Shown piece by piece: positions 1-9,160 of a DNA stretch of 64,000 nucleotides. The notes under the pieces are model-generated. The model saw only the letters and a list, made by a program, of their open reading frames with translations, was not told the DNA's origin and ran no database searches. Location of the stretch: assembly GCF_001661265.1 (NCBI RefSeq), contig NW_017567013.1, positions 124,001-188,000 of the forward strand. Direction: 5' to 3'. A program made the translations under genes and the position numbers. Origin of the DNA: Saitoella complicata NRRL Y-17804. Lineage: Eukaryota; Ascomycota; Saitoellomycetes; Saitoellales; Saitoellaceae. The stretch's first letter is position 1. The number at the start of each line of letters is the position of its first letter.

Positions 1-330
1 CTCATCTACGGCATTCTCTTCATCTCCGACTGCCTCCAACGTCTCTCCTCCCGTACCCCGCCCACCCAATCCGAAGCCGTTAAATCTCTAAACTCGTTGG
101 CGTTGGAGCAGTTTACGATTCCCGGTGAGCCTGGGTTCCCGATGAATGGGATGTTTGCTCCACCGGCGGGGAGGAGCGAGGGAGAGTTGTTGAAGGGGTA
201 TTTGGGGCAGTTTAGGCAGGAGTTGGGGCAGAGGTTGATTTTGAAGGTTTATGAGGGGGGGGAGGGGGGTGCGCCGAGTAAGTGGTGGATGGCATTTTCG
301 AAGAAGAGGTTTATGAACAAGTCTCTGTGA
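1..330 (+). CDS. ARC18: Arp2/3 complex subunit 3 (ARPC3/Arc18), C-terminal part
   Basis: The frame is open from base 1 to the TGA at 328-330, so the gene is cut by the window edge. The 109 visible residues match the end of the 21-kDa ARPC3 subunit: LIYGILFISDCLQRL, then FTIPGEPGFPMNGMF, then PSKWWMAFSKKRFMNKSL. Human ARPC3 has the same IPGEPGFPLN, PSKWW and FMNKSL blocks. About 70 N-terminal residues lie upstream of the window. ARPC3 is part of the complex that nucleates branched actin at cortical patches. No intron is seen in this part. A short glycine/glutamate-rich insert (EGGEGGA) replaces the charged loop before PSKWW. The gene converges on Mis18, with about 215 bp between the two stop codons. 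Confidence 0.93.
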   Translation, partial: LIYGILFISDCLQRLSSRTPPTQSEAVKSLNSLALEQFTIPGEPGFPMNGMFAPPAGRSEGELLKGYLGQFRQELGQRLILKVYEGGEGGAPSKWWMAFSKKRFMNKSL

Positions 331-545
331 GGGGTTGATGGGGATAGATAGGGAAATGATTGATAATAAGGAGTCGTAGGAATCTCCATATACCATTTGA
401 CTTTTTACCTAGGAATGCCCTTTTTTCTGGACCACAACATCCACTCTGATTCGTCTCTGCACCTTATGAAATGGCATTTCGAAATCTACCGTGTCATTGA
501 AGAAAACGCCATCAAACAACGCTAAACACCTTCCGATCAAACCTC

Positions 546-1559
546 CTATAACCCCATCTGCCGTCTCTGCAACGTACTCCCCCTCGGCCTCCCCGGTCCC
601 CTCCCTGTTCCTCTCGGTGTCCCCGGAACCACTCTCGCCGCCTCAGATTTCCGCGGTCGACCCGGTCCGCGGCGGATTTCGCGGGGTGGGGATTGTGGGT
701 GTGGTTGGTGTTGTTGGTGCGGTGGGAGGGGTTGAGGGCGGTGAGGGGGGTTGGCGTAGTAGTCTTCTCTTCCGTGCTCCATTCGCGTATCTCCTTCTAC
801 TGCGTGATCTGGGTGAAGGTAGTGCTGTGGATGGTGTTCAGTGTATTGGAGGGGTGGTAACTCGAGGTCTGCGGGGGTTGGCTGGTCGGCTGGATACTGC
901 ACCAGTGTTCTTCGCCGTTTCGAGCGGCCTTGGGCATCGAACTCGTCCGCTTCTGGATTGGGGTGGAAGCCGTTTATGGGTGCGTGTCGGGGGATTGGGC
1001 GGGTTGGTGCGGGCATGGTTGTTGATTCGGTGACTTGTGCGGGTGGTAGGAGGTGTTGTGGGTCGTGATTCCCATTTTGGTGGAGGGATGGGGGTTGTGA
1101 TTCGAGTGATTCGAGACGTTCGTGCAGTGCGACGACCAATGATTGGAGTTTCGTCAATTTGTCGAGTAAATACGTCCCGGACGCGCCTTGTGGTATGTCC
1201 ACGTTCGAGTTTGTCGTTCCGACTTCGTAGAGTGTCGCAGCCGGTAACGAAATCGTGTACATATCCCGGATCTCATCCAATGTCCTCAATGTCGTGCGAT
1301 ACATCTTTCCGAGTGTCGCTTCACACCCTGCACACGCCAGCTCTGAGTACGTACATCCCTTATCCGCGCTCTCATCGTCTGTTGACAACAGGATTGGTTC
1401 GCGGATGGTGATGTTGGGTGCGGAGGAGAGGGTAAAGGTGTTGAGGTCGATGTGGGAGGTGATGTGAGCGTAGGAGTCGCCGATGATTGTACGGCAGGAG
1501 GCGCATTGGAAGATTACGGGGGCTGTTGGCGGGTGGATGGCCTCGGTCGTTGAAGCCAT
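546..1559 (-). CDS. mis18: Mis18-like kinetochore protein with two C-terminal AT-hooks
   Basis: This single-exon ORF of 337 residues starts at the ATG at 1559. The N-terminal ~115 residues carry a Mis18/yippee zinc fold: CASC (C19, C22) and CAGC (C76, C79) form the paired CXXC metal site, followed by GKMYRTTLRTLDEIRDMY. Residues ~125-150 look like a short coiled coil (LLDKLTKLQSLVVALHERLESLE). The remainder is low complexity, rich in proline, histidine and glutamine, and ends with two AT-hook cores, GPGRPRK near residue 298 and GPGRPRG near 322. Mis18 primes centromeric chromatin for CENP-A loading in fission yeast and animals. Fission yeast Mis18 is about 190 residues, so the tail here is an extension. 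The zinc-fold assignment is strong; AT-minor-groove binding by the tail is inferred. Confidence 0.85.
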   Translation of the reverse strand: MASTTEAIHPPTAPVIFQCASCRTIIGDSYAHITSHIDLNTFTLSSAPNITIREPILLSTDDESADKGCTYSELACAGCEATLGKMYRTTLRTLDEIRDMYTISLPAATLYEVGTTNSNVDIPQGASGTYLLDKLTKLQSLVVALHERLESLESQPPSLHQNGNHDPQHLLPPAQVTESTTMPAPTRPIPRHAPINGFHPNPEADEFDAQGRSKRRRTLVQYPADQPTPADLELPPLQYTEHHPQHYLHPDHAVEGDTRMEHGREDYYANPPHRPQPLPPHQQHQPHPQSPPREIRRGPGRPRKSEAARVVPGTPRGTGRGPGRPRGSTLQRRQMGL

Positions 1560-2180
1560 CGGCGAGAAAGGAAGGGGGGACTTGACGGTATTTTTGTTGC
1601 CGAGGCGGAGCTGCGTACGGGAGACGCGTGTTGCAGACGAAGCTTGGCTGGGTCGGGGCTAGGATCATCCACCTCCGTCAGCTGCTCAACCGAACACTCC
1701 GAGGGACGTTTCGAAGAAGAAGAAGAAGACGATTTGCGGACCGTTTCAGCTGCTTGTTTGCCCTGTGTTCGGGCCGTACGCTTATCGACTCTCCGACAGG
1801 AAGCCAGGGTGCGTTAGGAAACACCAACTGCAACGCCTGCTGCACCGAGCGCAACGAACATCCCTACCATACGGGGCTGTGCAGCTGTGCAGCTGTGCAA
1901 CTTGGCACATTCAACCGAGACGAATTGACGAGATTGACTTGAAAAGCGAGAGACAGTGCATGCCAGCAATTTCTCTGCGACTTTCTCCTGTCAGAGACAC
2001 GCGTACGGTGTGATCCGTCCATAACTTGCTGGATTCACGTGGAATATCAGGAGAGACCTTCATATAACACCAGCAACCAGAAAGACTGAGATACCCTACA
2101 CACATTCTCTACAGAACCATACACACCACCGTCAAACCGTTCAACTTGGCCTCGACAAATCGAATAAGGAGCATCACCAA
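1560..2180. promoter_or_regulatory. Divergent promoter region of mis18 and rim15
   Basis: This 620-bp region separates two genes read outward. It holds no ORF I can support. Visible features are a GAA-rich run near 1711-1730 and three tandem copies of an 8-bp unit containing TGTGCAGC near 1880-1903, which creates repeated CAGCTG E-box-like sites. The leader just before 2181 is AC-rich, as is common ahead of fungal start codons. Function is inferred from position only. Confidence 0.5.
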
Positions 2181-5100
2181 ATGGCCACGGAGTACCTCTC
2201 CCCCCACGGGTACAACTCCTCCCCCCTCCGCACGGGAATTCCCATCTCCACAACCCCCTCCCCACCTCCTTCTTCATCCTCTCACTCTCTAGACCTCCTC
2301 AACCTCGAACTCCCACCTCCCTCCGCAGCCGAAACCCTCGACCTCCGCGAAGCAGCCGAACAAGCCCAATCACAAAATGTCGTCATCGAATTGACGTTGT
2401 CAGGGATGCTACGCTGGGTCTCACCGACGTGGCAGGATGTGCTGGGGAGTGATCCGAGTACGGTTGTTGGGAGGCCGATAAGAGAGTTGTTGGTTGGGAA
2501 TCGAGATGCGTTTACGGAGGGGATTGGAAGGTTGTTGGAGGATGGGGGACACTCACATCGGATACGGTTTCTGATGGAGGTTGGTGGTAGCCATACAGGC
2601 AGGGTTGGTGGTGGAGGCGGGAGTGGGGATGAGGATGATGAGCGTGTGTTTGCGCAAGATGAGGACTACGATTGCACGACTTCTCACATCCTCGATTTGG
2701 AAGCACAGGGCATCTTGTTACATGCACCCGCGAGCTCTAATTCACCGTTGGCGAGTGGCGTGACGGATACGATGTGGGTCATCCGTCCCCTTCCCACCCC
2801 GCGCTCCCTAACCCTCAACCTCGACCCAACCCTCGTCTCAACCCTCGGTGTCGGCGCCGAAGTCCTCGCAAGCTACCTCACCGACATCGCCTCCGACCCC
2901 GATACCCACCCCTCTGAAATTGGGGACCGTGCACCCGGAAGCGTGATGTGTCGGATCTGTGAGAGGGAGATCCAGAGTTGGTATTTTGAAAGGCATAGTG
3001 AGCTGTGTTTGGTTGTGCATAAGGCTGAGAGTGAGGTTCAGGGGGCGCAGGATTTGGGGAGGGATATGAGGGGGGTTGTGGTTGGGGTTATGGATCGGTT
3101 GGAGGGGGGGGATAGGGAGGTTGAGTATCGGGGACTAAAGATCCTCCCACCTCCGCCGCCGCCCATAACCTGGGGTAGTGGAACGGGAAGTGCGCCCGGA
3201 ACATCACCACGGAGTCCGAGACAGAGTCGGCCGAGTGCGTTGGCGAGTAGTCCCGTCCATAGTGGAGGTTCGAGACGCCCTGTGCAGTGTTTGAGGACGT
3301 TGGAGGTGATGTTGGATTTACTCGATACAGCGCTCGATATCTCTACGCCCACGATTCGTGAAGATAGCGAGACGGCAGCACAATTCAATGAACAGGGAGA
3401 GTGGGAGTTACGTGTCCAGAGTCCGGCGAGTGAGAAGCGGATATCTCAAGTTTTGGGATTTCATCGGCTGAGTGGACCGTGGGAAATGTCGTTCCAATCG
3501 TCGTCTTCTGACGGTGATGGTGCAGGCTCCGGGGTAGGAGGGGGAGATGGTTTGAGACTTTTGTGTGAGGATGTGGAGATATGTGCGAGGGCGAAGGTTG
3601 ATGCTGTCATGAGGTTGAGGAATGCGATACAGTATGGGGAGAGGATTAGGCAGGAGCTGTATTTGCAGGTTCAGGATGTTATTGATACGGCGATTGAGAG
3701 GGCAATTGCTGGGAGTGAGGGGGAACTCGAAAATGTCGAGGATGAGGATGAGATGATGGAAGAGGAGGAAGGGATGGGGGTGCCGCCGGTGTTGAATGAG
3801 GCGGTGTTTAAGCAGCCGTGGACCCAGACACGGTCGCAGAGTCCAGGTGGTTTTGGTGTTGGGGATGAGAGGAGGGGATCTCAGCCTGGGAGTCCTGGAA
3901 CTAGGCCTGGGACGGGGACGGGGACGAGGACGGGGACGGGGGGTGTGAGTAGTGGGGTGTTTACGCCTAAGTTGGTGAGGCACGAGTCTGAGGAACGTGT
4001 TTCGCCGGGACAGTCCCCTTCCCATAAGAATGTTGGGGCGGGGAAGTCGTATATGGATATACCCACCGCGGACTCGGATTCGAACAGCCCTGGGGGAAGT
4101 GGACCGTCGTCGAGACAAGGTCAGCAGAGCCAGAGCCCGCATGCGGAGAGTCCGGCGAGTGATTCGGAGGTGAGTCAGCCAAGGGCTGTACATCCCCGCT
4201 TTTCCGGCTTATACGGCAGTCCGAGACGACAGCCGAGTCCGTCGAGGTTCATGTCGAGTCCGTTGAAGCAGCAGCAGGTTTATAAGCTGAGTATACCCGC
4301 TGATCCCAGCACTGCGATGACCGAGGGATTGAGTTCGAGTTTTGGGAGTTCGACGGGGTTTGCGGGGCATCGAAGGCAAGTTAGTGTTGGCAGTGAGGGG
4401 AGTGGGAGTATCGGGTTCGGGAATTATGGGAGGTTCATGCCGCCTCCGTCCCCCCGGGTTGCGAGTCTGACACCGCCTACACGTGCTACACCGCCCAGTA
4501 TCAAGGATTTCGATATCATCAAGCCGATCTCGAAGGGTGCGTTTGGGAGTGTGTATCTTGCGAAGAAAAAGACGACTGGAGAATATTTCGCTATCAAGAT
4601 ACTCAAAAAGGCAGATATGATTGCGAAGAATCAGGTTACGAATGTACGTGCTGAACGTGCAATCTTGATGGCGCAGGGTGAAAATCCGTTCGTTGCGAAG
4701 TTGTGGTTTACGTTTCAGACGAAGGAGTATTTGTATTTGGTTATGGAGTATTGCAATGGTGGGGATTGTGCGGCGTTGATTAAGATCCTTGGTGGGTTGA
4801 GTGAGGATTGGGCGAAGAAGTATATGGCGGAAATTGTGTTGGGGGTGAAGTACCTCCATGAACACGGTATTGTACATCGTGACTTGAAGCCGGACAACTT
4901 CCTTATTGATCAGAGAGGGCATCTAAAGTTGACGGATTTCGGATTGAGTCGCATGGGGTTGATTGGACGACAGCATCGGGCTCAAGCTCATGTCCAGACC
5001 ACGGACAGGAATAGTCCAGAGCTGGTCATGGCCCAGCCGTTGTTCATTAGAGAACGTGCGACGAGTTATGGAAGTCAAGGATCTGGTAATCGGGACGACA

Positions 5101-7373
5101 ATTCTCCGAGTTCGGCAGGGAGTACGCCGAGCATGTTACCTGATGCTGGGAACGGGATTAATGCTCCGTCGTACTTCATGCTCAACCGACATGGAAGTGG
5201 GACAGGTAGTCGGCGGACGAGTGGTGTCGGCGAGTCAGGTGATAGCAGCATCGCGCGGAGCTTTTCTGGTCTGGCGCTGAATAGCCAGGCTGGAAGGAGT
5301 AGGAGGGGGTCGATCGACAGTGTTGGGAGTGTGTCGAGTAGTTTCAGCACGTCTGCGCTGCATACGATTAGCTCTGAGCCGACATTATCAACCGCGATGA
5401 CTGTGTCTTCATCAGCAACTGCTGCGGTTATGATGCTGCCACCGCAGCTTTCGTTGTTTGATCCGAATGATAGCACGAGGAAGTTTGTTGGTACGCCGGA
5501 TTATCTTGCGCCCGAAACAATCAAGGGAACTGGGCAGGATGAGATGAGTGATTGGTGGTCTCTTGGCTGTATCTTGTTTGAGTTCATGTTTGGGGTTCCG
5601 CCGTTTCACGATGAAACGCCCGAGAAGGTCTTTGAGAATATCCTTGAAAGAAGGATTATCTGGCCGGAAGAGGAGGACGGTGATGAACATCTCATCTCGG
5701 AACAGGCGAGGGATTTGATTAATAGACTTCTTTGTGTTGATCAAACTCAGAGACTTGGAGCGAATGGGGCGGACGAGGTGACAAGCCATCCTTTCTTCAA
5801 GGGGATCAACTGGGAGCATCTGTTGGATGAGGAGGCTTCGTTTGTGCCTACACCGGATAATCCAGAGGACACGGAGTACTTTGACAGACGTGGCGCGACC
5901 GAGTTTCAAGACATTGACGAGCAAGCGGTTCTGTCCGAAGAGTCGCCCTCACAGTCCGACAAGGAGAAGGAAAGGGCGCTCGCTATGGCTAAGCTTGGAG
6001 GTGCTTACAAGCCGAAGCTCATGCCGCTAGCTATTCCCCCTCATGTACGTGAACGAAAGCCACGAGATCGTCGGTCGAGTGAGCCGGCACAAGATAACTT
6101 TGGGTCGTTCATGTTCAAGAACTTGCCTGTGTTGGATCGTGCCAACAAAGACGTGATTCAGCGACTGAGGTCGGAGCATTTACAGTTGGTGCCGGTGGAT
6201 AAAGCTGGACATGCCGTTCGACATGGCTCAGTGCCCAACCTCGATAGGCCGAGGTCGCCATCGATCATGTCGTTGCAATCTACGAGTTCGATGCCGATCG
6301 CGTTCTCGTCCGGTCCATCGTCACCTGTCAGTTCGGCTCCGACCACGAGCAGTGGGCATGGAAGCGGACTTGTACCACCGGCGATCCTGGTACCGTCGTC
6401 GCCAAGTTCACCGACACAATCTCGTCCGTCTGTTTCGTTCTGTAACGAGCCCGAGAGTGTGCGCCAGCATAAGAAGCATAACTCGGAGTCGTTCTCGTCC
6501 GCAAGTTCGTCGCCGACGCAACGTGCGTTCCCTACACCACCGAGGAGACGGAGTACGATTTCGGGTATGAGTCCCCGTTCTCGTGCGTTTAGTATGGGAA
6601 GTGCACCCGCGCCAGGTGTTGAGCGCCCCTTTTTTCCAGAATCTTTTAAGAAGTCTAAGCGGCGAAGTCAGGTATTTGATCCGTCTCCGTCGTCTTCAGA
6701 TACGGAGGATGCGCGTGGATCGGCATTGTTGCGTGTTCAGCGCAGGCGACATCATTCGCGACGATTGTCGAATGTCCTGCCACCGGGTGTACCGCAGTAT
6801 CGACCTCTTGATGTGTTGATTGCGGAGGACAACCCTGTCTCTCGCGCGGTGTTGGAAAAACAACTCGAGACGTTGTGTAACCGCTGTGTTGGTGCGCCGG
6901 ATGGCGCGACACTTGTGCGGTTGGCGATGAGTAAGATTAAGTTCGATATCATTTTCAGTGATATCAATCTTCCTCAGATCAATGGAAATGATGCAGCGAG
7001 GATGATCCGGACGACGAGGAATACGAATGCGAACACGCCTTTGGTTGCGGTGACGTCGTATATAAACGATATCACCGATTCTTCGCTCTTCGACGCACAG
7101 TTGGAAAAGCCACCGACCAAGCAGCACATCATCGAGACTTTGGAGAAGTTGTGTGCTTGGCGGACACCGCCGATCGCAATCATGGAAGCGGAAAACTCGA
7201 GCAGATACGCTGCTCCGGCCAGTCCGAGAACACCATGGTTAAGCAAAGTCATTGAGGGAACAGAAAATGTACAGAATCTCGTGGATAAGGCTGCGGAAGC
7301 CCCGAGCAGAGCAGTGGGTATCAATGGGAAGGCAAAGGCGGCGGATATGGGACCTGGAGTTATCAAGGAATAG
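2181..7373 (+). CDS. rim15: Rim15/Cek1-type PAS, AGC kinase and receiver-domain protein
   Basis: This is one uninterrupted exon of 1730 residues, close to the 1770 of yeast Rim15. A PAS-like region spans ~67-140. A C2HC zinc motif follows with C257, C260, H272 and C276. The AGC kinase domain starts near D776 with the glycine loop SKGAFGSVY. It has HRDLKPDN (catalytic D901), DFG at 919-921 and GTPDYLAPE with APE at 1110-1112. The ~190-residue insert between DFG and APE is the hallmark of the Rim15/Greatwall group. A receiver domain lies at ~1544-1650, with acidic pocket E1549/D1550, phosphoacceptor D1594 and a conserved K in QLEKPP. In yeast this kinase phosphorylates endosulfines to restrain PP2A on nutrient loss and is sequestered by TOR/PKA signalling. 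The linker ~580-590 has a GT-dipeptide tract from a GC-rich repeat. The upstream in-frame ATG context supports 2181 as the start. Confidence 0.95.
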   Translation: MATEYLSPHGYNSSPLRTGIPISTTPSPPPSSSSHSLDLLNLELPPPSAAETLDLREAAEQAQSQNVVIELTLSGMLRWVSPTWQDVLGSDPSTVVGRPIRELLVGNRDAFTEGIGRLLEDGGHSHRIRFLMEVGGSHTGRVGGGGGSGDEDDERVFAQDEDYDCTTSHILDLEAQGILLHAPASSNSPLASGVTDTMWVIRPLPTPRSLTLNLDPTLVSTLGVGAEVLASYLTDIASDPDTHPSEIGDRAPGSVMCRICEREIQSWYFERHSELCLVVHKAESEVQGAQDLGRDMRGVVVGVMDRLEGGDREVEYRGLKILPPPPPPITWGSGTGSAPGTSPRSPRQSRPSALASSPVHSGGSRRPVQCLRTLEVMLDLLDTALDISTPTIREDSETAAQFNEQGEWELRVQSPASEKRISQVLGFHRLSGPWEMSFQSSSSDGDGAGSGVGGGDGLRLLCEDVEICARAKVDAVMRLRNAIQYGERIRQELYLQVQDVIDTAIERAIAGSEGELENVEDEDEMMEEEEGMGVPPVLNEAVFKQPWTQTRSQSPGGFGVGDERRGSQPGSPGTRPGTGTGTRTGTGGVSSGVFTPKLVRHESEERVSPGQSPSHKNVGAGKSYMDIPTADSDSNSPGGSGPSSRQGQQSQSPHAESPASDSEVSQPRAVHPRFSGLYGSPRRQPSPSRFMSSPLKQQQVYKLSIPADPSTAMTEGLSSSFGSSTGFAGHRRQVSVGSEGSGSIGFGNYGRFMPPPSPRVASLTPPTRATPPSIKDFDIIKPISKGAFGSVYLAKKKTTGEYFAIKILKKADMIAKNQVTNVRAERAILMAQGENPFVAKLWFTFQTKEYLYLVMEYCNGGDCAALIKILGGLSEDWAKKYMAEIVLGVKYLHEHGIVHRDLKPDNFLIDQRGHLKLTDFGLSRMGLIGRQHRAQAHVQTTDRNSPELVMAQPLFIRERATSYGSQGSGNRDDNSPSSAGSTPSMLPDAGNGINAPSYFMLNRHGSGTGSRRTSGVGESGDSSIARSFSGLALNSQAGRSRRGSIDSVGSVSSSFSTSALHTISSEPTLSTAMTVSSSATAAVMMLPPQLSLFDPNDSTRKFVGTPDYLAPETIKGTGQDEMSDWWSLGCILFEFMFGVPPFHDETPEKVFENILERRIIWPEEEDGDEHLISEQARDLINRLLCVDQTQRLGANGADEVTSHPFFKGINWEHLLDEEASFVPTPDNPEDTEYFDRRGATEFQDIDEQAVLSEESPSQSDKEKERALAMAKLGGAYKPKLMPLAIPPHVRERKPRDRRSSEPAQDNFGSFMFKNLPVLDRANKDVIQRLRSEHLQLVPVDKAGHAVRHGSVPNLDRPRSPSIMSLQSTSSMPIAFSSGPSSPVSSAPTTSSGHGSGLVPPAILVPSSPSSPTQSRPSVSFCNEPESVRQHKKHNSESFSSASSSPTQRAFPTPPRRRSTISGMSPRSRAFSMGSAPAPGVERPFFPESFKKSKRRSQVFDPSPSSSDTEDARGSALLRVQRRRHHSRRLSNVLPPGVPQYRPLDVLIAEDNPVSRAVLEKQLETLCNRCVGAPDGATLVRLAMSKIKFDIIFSDINLPQINGNDAARMIRTTRNTNANTPLVAVTSYINDITDSSLFDAQLEKPPTKQHIIETLEKLCAWRTPPIAIMEAENSSRYAAPASPRTPWLSKVIEGTENVQNLVDKAAEAPSRAVGINGKAKAADMGPGVIKE

Positions 7374-7683
7374 GGTACCGGTGAAATCTTTTTCTCGGCA
7401 TTGTTTGTTGTTTGTATGGTTACTGTTAGCTATTCTGGACATTGTGAGCGGTTGAGAGACGGCGAGAGAGTATGGTGTTGCACTTTTGATATATGCTGAA
7501 TCATATAACCTACCTGATGCTATAAGTCAAATCCCTTTAATTGATTTTGCGTAAGCAGCCACCTGCACCTGTGCGCCGAGAGATTAGGCGCACTGCCGCG
7601 CCGCACGGACCCCGAAGCCCTCTGCAGCTGCGACGCCGTATACCGTGCACGTTTCGAAGATCACCGGAACACCATATACCACC

Positions 7684-9160
7684 ATGGATCCATTGCAAAG
7701 CCCTGTCAAGCGACGATTGAGAACAAATTGGGTTCAGCCGGTCACTCTCGAGCGGCGTCTGGGTGCGCAATCCCGCAATTTCCCCGCCGAACGGTTGCTG
7801 ATCCATTGTTGTAGGCAACTATGAACGCTACTCTCTTGCACGGACATCTGCGGGTTTTTCACCAATTATCGTCATTTTGGCTGGTGTTTCTTCTCAGACT
7901 TCGATCGACAACCTGAAGAGCAGGATCTACTTGTTGCTTTCCGCATTCCCGCTACTTCGAAGTCGGATTGCCGGGACAAAGACCAGGGAACCGTCGTTCC
8001 AACCTGGAGATGTGGAAGTCGAAGATGTCCTACACTCTGAGGAGTCAATGGCGTCCGAGAACGAGATCATGGCGCGAGAGATGGCGATTGGCGCAAAGTT
8101 CAATGTTGAGAAGGGTCCGCTGTGGCGGGTTGGGGTCTACAAACCGAGTCAATGCGGTGGAGCGCATTTCGTGGCTGCTACGTTCAGTCATTGTGTCACG
8201 GACGGTTTGGGTGCTGTGACTGCCATCAAGCTTCTGCTCTCTGATACCGAGATCGAAGGCGCAGAGGGCTTGCCGCCCTCGCTGGAATCTACTATCGATG
8301 TACGACCATCAGTGTCAAAGCTTGTACGCGTCATCGCCGGCGATCTCATCGCACCCAAACTCCCTTCTTTTCTTCGTCCCACATCAAAGGCATGGCCATC
8401 TCAAGTACAAGCGCAACCACACCACTGCCGGATCGACCTCAAATCCCTCCACTTTTCACCGGGTATCCTCACCTCCCTCCGACGAGTCAGCAAACAACAT
8501 AACGTTTCCATTCACACCATCCTACATACCATCGCAGTTGCTTCTCTCCGCTGGGCTTCCTCCTCGCCCGACATCACGACCGAAACTCCAATCTCGCTTC
8601 GTGGCGCCGGTGGCTCACTTGCACATCCACCCACGACCGGGAACTATGTCTGTACCCAACGAACGACATGGACACGGTTATATGAGTCGACCAAGTTCTG
8701 GGAGTTGGCGAATAGATATCAGGACAAGTTGAAAGATCCGTGGGAGAGGGAGGAGGCGGTCAGCGGGATAGGGATGTTGGGGTATATCCCTGACCCGGAT
8801 CCAGAGAATCTACCTTTGACTGGCTGGGAGGAGTTCTTACTTGATAAGGCGGCTTCTACCTCGCCGTTCGCCGCATCCTTTGAACTCTCAAATCTCGGCG
8901 CAGTTGATCCACTTCCGGGTGTTGAGCGACTTTGGTTCGCGCAGTCCGCAAACCCTGTCGGATCGGCGTTGAACGTAAATGTGGTCGGGAGCACTGGAGA
9001 TGGAGGATTGGGTGTAACGGTCACCTGGCGGAGTGGAGCCTTTGGCGGAGATGAGGTTGTAGACGGGTTTTTGGATGTGTTTCAAAGGGGCTTGGAGAGG
9101 GTTGCAGAGGGGAGGGTGGATGAAGGGAGTACGCTGAGGAAGATTTGGCCGAGGGTTTGA
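7684..9160 (+). CDS. Alcohol acetyltransferase-like (AATase/condensation-fold) enzyme
   Basis: Two exons are inferred: 7684-7762 and 7815-9160, with a 52-bp intron that contains a GCTGAT branch point and ends in TTGTAG. The phases agree and give 474 residues. Residues just after the junction read GNYERYSLARTSAGF, typical of the N-terminus of fungal AATase-family proteins. The active-site motif HCVTDG fits HxxxDG, the general-base motif of AATase, BAHD and NRPS condensation domains. The DFGWG motif seen in plant BAHD enzymes is not obvious. Members transfer acetyl groups from acetyl-CoA to alcohols or amines; the substrate here is unknown. There is no signal peptide. The family is well supported; exon 1 is my own splice model. 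Confidence 0.8.

Noticed and set aside
3900-3950. GC-rich tandem repeat in rim15
   Set aside because: It is an in-frame GT-dipeptide tract in a disordered linker, ordinary replication slippage.
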